From positions 1 through 45,168 of the forward strand of contig JAJDNE010000033.1 in assembly GCA_022340825.1 (NCBI GenBank): 45,168 nucleotides of DNA. The letters are read 5' to 3'. Shown one piece after another: positions 34,162 to 42,114 of this stretch. The notes beneath the pieces were generated by a model. It was not told the origin of the DNA. It saw only the letters and a program-made list of their open reading frames with translations, and did not search any database. Numbering within the stretch: position 1 is the first letter of the stretch; the number at the start of each line of letters is the position of its first letter. The DNA is from Acidiferrobacterales bacterium. GTDB taxonomy: Bacteria; Pseudomonadota; Gammaproteobacteria; Acidiferrobacterales; JAJDNE01. The position numbers were made by a program, and so were the translations under genes.

Positions 34162-36984
34162 TTAACGTGTTAGCCAATAGGTCCAACCAGGTATGTCGGT
34201 GATACCCACTGTCAATCGCCAGGTCTCGCTAGCAGAACCTATATTTTTGGTACCAAATGCGACACGAAGTCGATTTTCAAACAACCCCACGTGCGCTTCC
34301 AGGCCGGTGGTACCGACACTTCCACCGGATACCGGCGTGCCTAATCGATGAACATAGGATGGGGTGACGCCCCAACTGGAGAAAAGTCCTTTTCCGCTCA
34401 GGCGACTCCACTCGAGACCAACCGTTATGTAGTCTGGACGGGCGGTCGGGATAGATTGCAGCAGTCCCCCCGAAACCGAGTAGCTGGTGCGCAACCCAAG
34501 CGTTGAGGTTTTCCCCAGCGACCATGTCGGCTGCCAGACCATCATAAAATCGCTCTCGGCTATGTCTACACCGATCTCATAAGGAATGATATTTCGCCAG
34601 ACCCAGTTTTCGGGGGCGGTGGAAGGTGCGAATGTGAAATCGGGATATTTATATGTAGTGGATTGCAGCACGTGGGCGGTAACGCCCATGATGCCAGTCA
34701 TCGCCCCTTCACGCTTTTCAGGATCGGGCTCCCTGGCTTTGTAGATTTTTTCCGCTTCCTGCTCCAGGTACACCAGGCGCCGGCTAACGCGTTTAGTCAG
34801 CTCATACGACCAACGTTCGGGGTCATCCATAATAGCCCGGAGCATGGGCTCGCTTCCTCCTTTTGTGTGCGTTGGCTCGAAACCACCTGCATTGAGATGA
34901 TAGAAAAATTCCTTTTCAACCGCGAACGCCCCACCGGTACCCTCCCCCCGTTTTTCACCAGCCAGCAAAGATTTTTCAAGGCCTTCATGAATCAGTCTGA
35001 GGTCGGTGATGGGTTTCGGCATCTTTTTCCACGCAAACTGTAACTGATTGCGATCGCCAAATTCCCGTTTGGCAAGCAGGGCAAATACATATTTGCCACG
35101 CGGATCCTCTGAAAGCCCGATTTCTTTCGTCAGTCGCGTTGCAGAAAGGGTCATACATTGACCAAGTTCGCGTGATTGCTGCACCCGCGAATAATGCAAA
35201 CGGCACTTGAAGGCGCTCGCTAGCATTACGGCATCGTAGATACCCACGTAGTAGTCATACTCGCGAAATTTATAATCCAGGAAGGCACCGAAATCTTCCA
35301 GCAAGGTTCCAGTTATAGGTGCGCCACGACTGGAGACGCGAATTATACGATCGTTGTGGAGTGATCGGCGCGATTTCTGAATATTGTCTCCATACCTGTT
35401 GTAAAGTCCGGCTCGCTTTGAAGTTATTTCCAGGCTGCGTGCCAGGCGTTCACGAAAGCGATACATGTTCGCACTGCAGTCTGCCTTGGCTTTAAGGCGC
35501 TCCTGCTTACTGCGATATACACAACCATATACAAGGTTGGCGGCCTGCAATTTACTGACGGAGAACGGCGAGGTAACGGGGACCCGGCGATGATCATAAA
35601 TGATTTCCATCATCTGTCCTGTCCGTTGCATGGCCTCGATACAGGAAATTGGCCGATCAAAATACGGAAACTCTTTATTGCATTTCAGTTTGCTGCCGCG
35701 GTCATCAAGGTCGTTCGCCATCGCGTAGCCGATTTCGGGCAGGTTGAGCGCCCATTGCTCGCCGAGTAGCTCTCGATAAAGTTCATACTTGCGAGCGGTG
35801 CCTAACGCACCCAACAACAGGCTACCTTCTGCGGAGAAGTTGTACTCCAGCTGCTCACACGCCTTGGGCGGGTTTGCGGATCCACATGCACCTACGTCGC
35901 GCTTTTCCGGTTCCTTGTAACGCAGTCGATTGGGGTCCAGGTAAATATATGCAATTGGCCCCGGATTCTTCTTGGCGCGCTCGCTTCTTTCAGCCAATAT
36001 GCGCGCGAGGCCCAGGGGCAGGTTGTCAAACAGGCCGCCATCGGAGAATTCGGCTTTTTCGAGCACGTAGCCAGATGGGCAACGCCACTCCTTATCAGCG
36101 GTTATATTCTCTTTCTCTTCTGCTTCGCCAACGGTTGTGCGCCGCGTCTTGAGGCGGCAGTATTTCAGGCGCTTTCGGCCGAACGCAACCGGGAAGGCGC
36201 TACTGGTTAGCACGGCCTCCTGTATCTGTTCGTCGAGGATCTGGTTTTTAGCCATGCCCTTCCTGGTTGGGAACAACAGCATGGCGGGATCCCAATAGCC
36301 AGCGTAATCAGCCGGATCAAACCGGAACCTGCCCCGGCCATCCTGGCTAACATAGAACTCGAATGGAAAATAGAACCGCTGGTTCTGTACTTCGACATTT
36401 CCCAGGGTCAGGGTTTGGGGTTCAACCCGAGTCACGGTTACGCCCAACTTGATACTGCATCCCGGCCGGAACGACAGGGAGTTCCATTTCTTTCTGAGTG
36501 AATTGGCGCCATCGAGCAAGGTCTTGCGCGACAACATGGCATCGTCCTGACGATAAATGGGCGATGCCGGATCCTCCGGCAGTAACTGATTTACATCCGG
36601 CAGCAACCAGGTATCGCGAAACACGTTGCTGGAGATACTGTTTGCTACACCACCTTTCGCTTCCGGCTTAGTGCACCACGCGATTGCAGATAGCAACGAA
36701 TTGATTCCGCCGGCAGAGGCGCCGGTCACGCTTTCAATCTCGGCAGGGTAAAACTGGCCGCCCACCACGGAGGTAGCGCCGGAGGTTACATCTATGATTT
36801 TAATCAGCGCCCAGTTGAGTCCGGCCTCATAGGCACCCTTGCTTGCGCCGCCACTGATCGCAATGGCAAAGCGCTGTTTATAGAGCGACGTGGCGGCCTC
36901 GGCGGGAACGGCAACAAACGCGACGATAGCCGCGAAACCAGCGCAAATCGTTTGTCGAACAGCTGACATCTTCTTGTTTTTCAT
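34162..36984 (-). CDS. Large secreted patatin-like phospholipase with barrel-like C-terminus
   Basis: This is a patatin-family serine hydrolase of 940 residues from the ATG at 36984; the track's 37005 start adds seven residues before the signal peptide. The signal peptide is MKNKKMSAVRQTICAGFAAI, ending near VPAEA. The oxyanion loop is SGGASKGAYEAGL, the nucleophile elbow GASAGG, and the catalytic Asp is in FSDGGLFDNLP. The middle (about 400-790) is long, Lys-rich and unfamiliar. The last ~150 residues alternate polar and hydrophobic positions in several strands (TLGLRTSYSVSGG, DYITVGLEWSRL, WRLTVGITDIPGW), like an outer-membrane barrel. It is likely exported and could sit in the outer membrane. 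No POTRA is evident, so it is not a clear type Vd autotransporter. Confidence 0.88.
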   Translation of the reverse strand: MKNKKMSAVRQTICAGFAAIVAFVAVPAEAATSLYKQRFAIAISGGASKGAYEAGLNWALIKIIDVTSGATSVVGGQFYPAEIESVTGASAGGINSLLSAIAWCTKPEAKGGVANSISSNVFRDTWLLPDVNQLLPEDPASPIYRQDDAMLSRKTLLDGANSLRKKWNSLSFRPGCSIKLGVTVTRVEPQTLTLGNVEVQNQRFYFPFEFYVSQDGRGRFRFDPADYAGYWDPAMLLFPTRKGMAKNQILDEQIQEAVLTSSAFPVAFGRKRLKYCRLKTRRTTVGEAEEKENITADKEWRCPSGYVLEKAEFSDGGLFDNLPLGLARILAERSERAKKNPGPIAYIYLDPNRLRYKEPEKRDVGACGSANPPKACEQLEYNFSAEGSLLLGALGTARKYELYRELLGEQWALNLPEIGYAMANDLDDRGSKLKCNKEFPYFDRPISCIEAMQRTGQMMEIIYDHRRVPVTSPFSVSKLQAANLVYGCVYRSKQERLKAKADCSANMYRFRERLARSLEITSKRAGLYNRYGDNIQKSRRSLHNDRIIRVSSRGAPITGTLLEDFGAFLDYKFREYDYYVGIYDAVMLASAFKCRLHYSRVQQSRELGQCMTLSATRLTKEIGLSEDPRGKYVFALLAKREFGDRNQLQFAWKKMPKPITDLRLIHEGLEKSLLAGEKRGEGTGGAFAVEKEFFYHLNAGGFEPTHTKGGSEPMLRAIMDDPERWSYELTKRVSRRLVYLEQEAEKIYKAREPDPEKREGAMTGIMGVTAHVLQSTTYKYPDFTFAPSTAPENWVWRNIIPYEIGVDIAESDFMMVWQPTWSLGKTSTLGLRTSYSVSGGLLQSIPTARPDYITVGLEWSRLSGKGLFSSWGVTPSYVHRLGTPVSGGSVGTTGLEAHVGLFENRLRVAFGTKNIGSASETWRLTVGITDIPGWTYWLTR

Positions 36985-37100
36985 CGGCCCTGACCTGCTT
37001 ACCACATACTGTAGCGATTCGTGATCAGCCTAGGGCTTTTACGATACCATAGGGAAACACGAATCAAAGCAAGTACGCAGAATTTGCCCCTATAAATGCC

Positions 37101-37976
37101 ATGCCAGACTGGTCTGAGATCGTCGCCAATATCGTTAAAGCGAGCGGGGAACCGCTCGATACCCCTACTGCCCGCCCAGTGGGCGGGGGTTCAATTAATC
37201 AGGCCTATGTTGTGGAAGGGGATGGCCACCGATATTTCGTAAAACTCAATCGTAACCATCTTCTGGATATGTTCGAGGCAGAGGCCGAAGGCCTGAACGA
37301 GATGCGTTCAGCCAATGCCATCAAGGTCCCGGCACCCATCTGTTATGGCACAAGCGGAAGCGAGGCGTACATAGCTCTCGAATATATCGCATTTGGCGGA
37401 AGTGGCGGCGGACAAAAACTCGGCGAACAACTGGCGGTCTTGCATAAAAAAACCTGGGACCATTTCGGCTGGCATCGTGAAAACACTATCGGATCAACGC
37501 CACAACCGAATACACCTACTGACAACTGGGCGGATTTTTATCGCCAGTATCGTTTGGGATTTCAGTTGGAACTGGCAACACGCAATGGCGGCGCACACTT
37601 GATGCGAAATGGTGAACGCCTGATGGCGGAGCTGGATGCGTTCTTCGCTGATCACCACCCGGTACCGTCATTGCTACACGGTGATCTCTGGGGGGGCAAC
37701 TATTCCACCGACCAGGACGGTAACCCGGTGATTTTTGATCCCGCTACCTATTATGGAGATCGCGAAGCCGATATCGCCATGACCGAACTCTTCGGTGGCT
37801 TTCCCCGCGAGTTCTACAGCGCTTATAACGAGGTCTGGCCGTTGGATGAAGGTTATTCGACACGCAAGACGCTGTACAACCTCTACCACGTTATCAATCA
37901 CTTCAACCTTTTTGGCGGTGGCTACCTGTCCCAGGCCGATCGCATGATTGGTTCGCTGCTGAGTGAGATTCGGTAG
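37101..37976 (+). CDS. Fructosamine kinase family protein
   Basis: This 291-residue fructosamine-3-kinase-like (ketosamine kinase) enzyme is thought to phosphorylate glycated lysines or amines, allowing their breakdown. Motifs are VGGGSINQAYVVEGDG (nucleotide loop), YFVKLNRNHLLDMFEAEAEGL, catalytic LLHGDLWGGNY, and IFDPATYYGDREADIAMTELFGGF. The ATG follows TAAATGCC; an earlier in-frame start is unlikely. It is divergent from the patatin gene across 116 bases, and a membrane-protein gene follows 11 bases after its stop, so those two may share a transcript. Confidence 0.94.
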   Translation: MPDWSEIVANIVKASGEPLDTPTARPVGGGSINQAYVVEGDGHRYFVKLNRNHLLDMFEAEAEGLNEMRSANAIKVPAPICYGTSGSEAYIALEYIAFGGSGGGQKLGEQLAVLHKKTWDHFGWHRENTIGSTPQPNTPTDNWADFYRQYRLGFQLELATRNGGAHLMRNGERLMAELDAFFADHHPVPSLLHGDLWGGNYSTDQDGNPVIFDPATYYGDREADIAMTELFGGFPREFYSAYNEVWPLDEGYSTRKTLYNLYHVINHFNLFGGGYLSQADRMIGSLLSEIR

Positions 37977-37987
37977 TTCAACAGCAG

Positions 37988-39094
37988 ATGAACACCTGCG
38001 CCCTGCCCACCGAAGGAAAAACAACAACGGTTACCTTGCTGATCACACTGGCACTACTGATCGGTTTGCCGCTGCTGGGTGCGTTCACCGCCGGCCTGCC
38101 ACTGAATCGCTATCTTGAGTTTCCACCACTGACCCGCTACATAACTCCGGCCGCTTTTTCCTGGCCGGTATTTCTTTCGATGGCTGTGTTTGTGCTGGTC
38201 GTAGTTGGGCCAATACTGTATCGAATTCTTATCTCCTCATCGTCAACGAAGGATGTGCCGCTGCAGACTCGTCCATTTCCCTGGTGGGGCTGGCTGGGAG
38301 TTATCTGGCTGGCAGGCGCCTGGCTCCTGGCGTGGAATCGCTTCGACTGGTTTGAGCCACTGCAACGCCACACCTTTACCCCGCTATGGCTGGGCTACAT
38401 CGTTGTCGCAAACGCGTTGACGTTTAAGCGAAGTGCGGAATGCCTGCTACTGAACCGGACTACACACCTGGTCGCGCTGTTTATCACCAGCGCACTGTTC
38501 TGGTGGTACTTCGAATTCCTTAACCGGTTTGTCCAGAACTGGCACTACATCGGCATCGGCACCTTTACCCCGGGTGAATATGCGCTGTTTGGCACGCTTT
38601 CGTTTTCCACGGTACTGCCGGCTGTAGTCAGTACCCGTGATCTGTTGGCTACCTTTCCTCGCCTGACTCATGGCATGGAGAGCTATATTAAGTTGCGCCT
38701 GCCGAATCCCTGCCGGCTTGCCTCGATTGCATTGATCGTCTCCGCAATTGCCCTGGCCAACATCGGCCGTTGGCCGGATTACCTGTTTCCGATGTTATGG
38801 CTGGCGCCGCTGATGGTCCTCGTTAGTGTGCAGACCTTGCGCGGTGAAGCCCATGTGCTTCAACGACTTGCCAATGGAAACTGGCGCTCAATCTGGCTTG
38901 CCGCCCTGGCCGCACTGGTTTGCGGATTCTTCTGGGAGCTATGGAACTGGAACAGTCTGGCGAAGTGGCAATATGCCGTTCCGTTTGTGCATCGCTTTCA
39001 GGTCTTTGAAATGCCGCTATTGGGTTACACCGGCTATCTGCCTTTTGGTATTGAGTGCATTGCGATTGCCGAGGTTCTGCGCCGAAAGGCGTAG
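37988..39094 (+). CDS. Hypothetical polytopic membrane protein
   Basis: I do not recognise this 368-residue protein. It has about nine hydrophobic segments, rich in Trp. One notable motif is FWWYFEFLNRFVQNWHYIGIG (about 168-188). Its echo near the C-terminus, GFFWELWNWNSLAKWQY, suggests an internal repeat of a [FW]xWExxNxxxxxWxY unit. The ATG lies 11 bases after the fructosamine kinase stop, suggesting co-transcription. The end, LGYTGYLPFGIECIAIAEVL, looks like a last helix near the membrane surface. Function is not assignable from sequence. Confidence 0.75.
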   Translation: MNTCALPTEGKTTTVTLLITLALLIGLPLLGAFTAGLPLNRYLEFPPLTRYITPAAFSWPVFLSMAVFVLVVVGPILYRILISSSSTKDVPLQTRPFPWWGWLGVIWLAGAWLLAWNRFDWFEPLQRHTFTPLWLGYIVVANALTFKRSAECLLLNRTTHLVALFITSALFWWYFEFLNRFVQNWHYIGIGTFTPGEYALFGTLSFSTVLPAVVSTRDLLATFPRLTHGMESYIKLRLPNPCRLASIALIVSAIALANIGRWPDYLFPMLWLAPLMVLVSVQTLRGEAHVLQRLANGNWRSIWLAALAALVCGFFWELWNWNSLAKWQYAVPFVHRFQVFEMPLLGYTGYLPFGIECIAIAEVLRRKA

Positions 39095-39102
39095 AAACGA
39101 GT

Positions 39103-39385
39103 TTACTTCGGAAACAGGAACTGAGCCTGTAAACGCAACGTCCAGTCACCTGCGGTATTGGGCTTTACTGCATTGTAGTAAGCCTGGGCAGACAAGTTCA
39201 CCGGTTGCTTACCGAATTTCGTAATTCGGCCGAAACCGCCACCAAACGGAACAGTCCATTTTTCGCCTGTCGCATTCCATTTTGCAGTGATAATGGGCGC
39301 ACTTGCCGCATACCAACCCTTATCGAAGTTATAGTTAACAAAATACTGCAATAGAACCTGATTTACATCCGGCTTGGCAGCGTCG
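39103..39385 (-). pseudogene. C-terminal remnant of an outer-membrane transporter-like protein
   Basis: The open stretch ends in RLQAQFLFPK, preceded by PDVNQVLLQYFVNYNF, GWYAASAPIITAKWNATG, WTVPFGGGFGRITKFGKQPV and LSAQAYYNAVKP. This is the end of the beta-barrel family annotated as transporter or neuromedin-U-like. Family members are around 250-300 residues; only about 95 remain. The upstream part of the barrel is absent: the frame runs into the fragment of another gene near 39385-39395, then a stop at 39444-39442. It is a truncated relic with no proper start. Confidence 0.7.
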
Positions 39386-39587
39386 CCAGCAGCACGATGA
39401 TAAATATTTCCCGGTTGGCGGCTAACATGCCAGCTACCGATTCATAGCGCGGACTATTCTCGTCCGGGGGAGGTAGCAGCATAAACGCGCGCTAAATTAC
39501 GAGGGCGTAAACCACATCCATCATGTGCTCCAGTCGCACCAATTGACGCTTCTGTTTTTGTTCCAGTTTGATTTTTGTTGTGGCCAT
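39386..39587 (-). pseudogene. N-terminal remnant of a TMEM175/DUF1211-like membrane protein with internal stop
   Basis: The ATG at 39587 starts MATTKIKLEQKQKRQLVRLE and continues HMMDVVYALVI, then a TAG at 39494-39492. In the same frame the text goes on RAFMLLPPPDENSPRYESV and NREIFIIVLLA before turning to nonsense and a TAA at 39365. From memory the family has ALVIWR at this place, so TAG probably replaced TGG. The helices that should follow are missing; the frame joins the outer-membrane remnant. I assign the TMEM175-like family only tentatively, since the usual FSD motif is not present. It begins three bases after a K+ channel stop. Confidence 0.6.
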
Positions 39588-39590
39588 GGC

Positions 39591-39944
39591 TTAATGTGAA
39601 CCAATCACTTCTGTCACTTCGCGCGCATTCAGTACCCTGTAAGCTTCTGCCGCTGATTCCACCGCCAACGCCACAACGATCCCGGTCAGGATCAGGCCAC
39701 ACAGTGCAATGACAATCGCCAACCACTTGCCCCTTCTTTGGCTCGGGCGAAAGTCGCCATATCCTACGGTGCTGGCTGTAATAAAACCGAAGTACAAACT
39801 GTCGGCGAGGGTCCAGCCTTCGCGTTTACCAATTGTGATTGCAAGCATGGAAATGACGAGAATCAGGAAGGCAATGATCGGCGAGAAAGACAAAACCAGC
39901 TTGCCCAGCGTTAGCAGGAATTGAATAGTGAATCCGAATTCCAT
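39591..39944 (-). CDS. Two-TM potassium channel
   Basis: This 117-residue protein has three hydrophobic stretches: an N-terminal helix, a helix before the pore (FSPIIAFLILVISMLAITI), and an inner helix (LAIVIALCGLILTGIVVALAVE). The pore loop contains TASTVGYGDFRPS, the full K+ selectivity filter. It lacks any regulatory domain, so it is a minimal KcsA-like channel. It is probably a tetramer in the inner membrane. The TMEM175-like remnant, possibly another cation channel, follows it on the same strand. Confidence 0.9.
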   Translation of the reverse strand: MEFGFTIQFLLTLGKLVLSFSPIIAFLILVISMLAITIGKREGWTLADSLYFGFITASTVGYGDFRPSQRRGKWLAIVIALCGLILTGIVVALAVESAAEAYRVLNAREVTEVIGSH

Positions 39945-40038
39945 GTGACATAGATCCCGTACTGAAGTGTCTTGTGCCAGTTTACGATGGAGCTGACAGG
40001 CAATCTAGTCAGATTACCGGACAGGGCAACGGTCGGAA

Positions 40039-40539
40039 TCAATCCCGTACGAAAAGCGCTCGAAGCTTCTCCCAGAATTCACCGCCAAGCACGAACAGGC
40101 TAAGGAAAAATACGATGTCACCCGCGCCTGCGTAAATTGGTTGCTGAATCCCGCTTTCGGGATACAGGCTGGCAACATAAGGCTGAGCCCAGCCAAACAC
40201 CAGCGGCGCTACAAACATGAATACATCGATTCGGTGTCTTGCTGGACCGACTCGGTCGGGAAACACGATTCGGGACAGCGAACTGAAAAGGATGTGTTTC
40301 AGGAACTGGAATCCGGATTTACCCAATATGCCGACGGCGATCAGCATCCCCAGCTCGGGGGCGCCGAGTACAAGAAACCCGGAAATTGCGGTCTTGGTAC
40401 TTTCTGCCCAGTTAGTGCTTGTCACCAACGGAATGAATATCGGGGCGAGACAGCTGCCAACGAATACGATCCCGCCTGTGACCAGTCAACCGGCAGGTGG
40501 ATCTGTTTCCAGGTCTTTGTTGCCGGACGGTATACCCAT
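40039..40539 (-). pseudogene. Membrane-protein gene broken by one nonsense codon
   Basis: The ATG at 40539 has an AGGG/CAGG Shine-Dalgarno and starts MGIPSGNKDLETDPPAG. It is followed by a TGA (40488-40486), and the frame then continues LVTGGIVFVGSCLAPIFIPL and TNWAESTKTAISGFLVLG to a normal stop at 40039. Without the stop the protein would be 166 residues with about four TM segments and the ending FVLGGEFWEKLRALF, which I recall from 'transporter suffix' domain proteins. A Trp (TGG to TGA) is the simplest ancestral residue. Reinitiation at GTG/TTG near 40428 could still give the 129-residue C-terminal part listed in the track. TGA is an ordinary stop elsewhere in the window. Confidence 0.65.
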
Positions 40540-40572
40540 AAACCTGCCCTTCGCTGAAAGAAGAATTCCGCG

Positions 40573-41163
40573 TCAGGCCTGGCCCAGAAAGAAAATGCTG
40601 AAGAGGCTTAATACAAGCGAAATCACACCGATCATCAGTTCCATCATAGCAATCATATCGCCGCGGTTGTCGAAGCCCAGCCGTCGCGCCAGCGCGTTGC
40701 TGCCCCTACGGGCGACCTTCTTTTTCACTTTTTTATTGCTTCGGGATTTCGTTCTCTTAAAGCGGCCCAGGTGGAACGCCTTTTCATATACCGTGGTAAC
40801 CGGTTGGGTTGCGATAAACCCAATCCCTACGACGATGATCAGATAAACGATGACATTCAGGACTGTTGGTGGCACTGCCCAGAACTTCTGACTGTACTGT
40901 GGATAAAGCATAACAACACTGGCGAGCGTACCAAATGTCACGGTCGACAACGGATAGACAATTTTCAGATAGCGTTGGGAAAGCCCTGCCAGGATTGGCA
41001 ACGCCATCAATAGTACCGCCCAGTGAAAATAGGGATTCACCAGCCTGACCAGAACCAACGTGCTCTGGAAGAAGTAGGTGCCGCCTGCGACGATCAGGAA
41101 AAAGGCGGCGCTACCGGCAATGGTATTTAGCCGGCGTGATTGGTCAGTGTCCTCGTAGATCAT
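40573..41163 (-). CDS. Hypothetical membrane protein
   Basis: This protein is 196 residues from the ATG at 41163. The track's longer start adds 46 residues of non-membrane sequence with no support. Hydrophobic segments lie at about residues 16-38, 44-62, 68-88 and 98-116. A very basic stretch (FKRTKSRSNKKVKKKVARRG) then separates them from a last helix, MELMIGVISLVLSLFSIFFL. The basic loop should be cytoplasmic. No family recognised. It ends 33 bases before the broken membrane-protein gene and may have been its operon partner. Confidence 0.65.
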   Translation of the reverse strand: MIYEDTDQSRRLNTIAGSAAFFLIVAGGTYFFQSTLVLVRLVNPYFHWAVLLMALPILAGLSQRYLKIVYPLSTVTFGTLASVVMLYPQYSQKFWAVPPTVLNVIVYLIIVVGIGFIATQPVTTVYEKAFHLGRFKRTKSRSNKKVKKKVARRGSNALARRLGFDNRGDMIAMMELMIGVISLVLSLFSIFFLGQA

Positions 41164-41501
41164 GAATGCGGTCCCGCTTTGCTGCGTTTTTCCAGTTATT
41201 GTTATTGGTGCACGTAACAATGCCCACCCCGACACTCTGATACCGATAATTCTGGCTGATGGCAAGTCTGGAATGACCCAGGACCGACAATCGGGTCCCA
41301 CGTCCGGCCTGCAATTCGCGCAGTGCCAGTGTACCTGCGGGCGAGGTTGATGCAGACCATGAAACTGATGGCGAGCAACCGATATCTACTATCGTTGCAG
41401 TGCATTGTGGCTATTGCGGGTGCTTGGAATAGACAGGGCCTTGGTGTAAGGTTTTCCGTACATATTGCCTGATGGCCACACGGAGGCCAGGAGAATTTAT
41501 A
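41164..41501. other. Gene-free stretch upstream of the DUF4389 gene
   Basis: These 338 bases hold no gene I can support; short ORFs on both strands do not resemble proteins. The end carries the AGGAGA ribosome binding site for the DUF4389 gene. I see no clear promoter, hairpin terminator, repeat or RNA gene in the rest. Confidence 0.5.
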
Positions 41502-41867
41502 ATGGACCCGCACCTGAAACAAAACATTACCATGCAGTCGACCTGGCTTCGGGGTCTCTATATTCTGCTATTTGCCATCATCTATAGCGTCACAGAAATT
41601 GTCGTCGTTGCTGTGGTGGTCTTCCAGTTTCTATCGACACTGTTCGTGGGTCAGAATAACCAGCAGCTGTTGCGCCTTGGCCGCAGCCTGAGTGATTTTA
41701 TTCGTCAGATATTGCTGTTCGTTACCTATAATAGTGACGAAAAGCCGTTCCCTTTCGGACCATGGCCTGAAGCCGGTGAGATGGCGCTGACAACAACGCC
41801 AAACAAAAAGACAACCAAGAAAACCGCGGCCAAGAAGAGCCCGCCGGAAGAATCGGCCGGCGACTGA
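41502..41867 (+). CDS. DUF4389 family membrane protein
   Basis: This 121-residue protein starts at the ATG at 41502, supported by AGGAGA eight bases upstream; the track's start lies ten codons earlier. The family pattern is clear: TWLRGLYILLFAIIYSVTEI, VFQFLSTLFVGQNNQQLL, LGRSLSDFIRQILLFVTYNS, and EKPFPFGPWPE. It has two TM helices and a Lys/Thr/Pro-rich disordered tail (KKTTKKTAAKKSPPEES). DUF4389 proteins have no established function. The gene stands alone on this strand. Confidence 0.85.
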   Translation: MDPHLKQNITMQSTWLRGLYILLFAIIYSVTEIVVVAVVVFQFLSTLFVGQNNQQLLRLGRSLSDFIRQILLFVTYNSDEKPFPFGPWPEAGEMALTTTPNKKTTKKTAAKKSPPEESAGD

Positions 41868-41868
41868 G

Positions 41869-42012
41869 TCACGCATCTTGCGTCCGTAGGGATTCGCTGA
41901 AGCGGTCCATAAGTGCGGAATTATTGAATATTTCGGCGATAAAACTGCCCATTGACCGAATCCCCGTCGAAGGGCGACACAGCATTGCGAAAGGAATTCG
42001 CGATGCAAACAT
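41869..42012 (-). CDS. Possible 47-codon small ORF
   Basis: Below the track's size limit. From an ATG at 42012 it reads through SMGSFIAEIFNNSALMDRFS to a TGA at 41869-41871, two bases after the DUF4389 stop (convergent). The last half looks helix-forming and amphipathic. No Shine-Dalgarno stands out and I know no family. It may be chance. Confidence 0.2.
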   Translation of the reverse strand: MFASRIPFAMLCRPSTGIRSMGSFIAEIFNNSALMDRFSESLRTQDA

Positions 42013-42024
42013 CAATTTTCTAAC

Positions 42025-42030
42025 TATAAT
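42025..42030 (+). promoter_or_regulatory. Possible -10 for the Rrf2-type regulator gene
   Basis: An exact TATAAT lies 85 bases before the regulator ATG. No convincing -35 stands 16-18 bases upstream, which is common for activator-dependent promoters. The call rests on the -10 alone. Confidence 0.3.
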
Positions 42031-42114
42031 TAATAACCATAGCCTGCTTGGCTTGCGGGTTGCGCGATACGTTCAACCAGCGGGGTGGGGTGCTGATGAA
42101 GGGACAGGACATAT

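Noticed and set aside
39492-40488. Recoding of TAG or TGA as Trp or a special amino acid
   Set aside because: Both codons serve as ordinary stops elsewhere in the window (for example TGA in ubiA, ubiC and yicC, TAG in tesA), and the first case sits in a gene that is also truncated.
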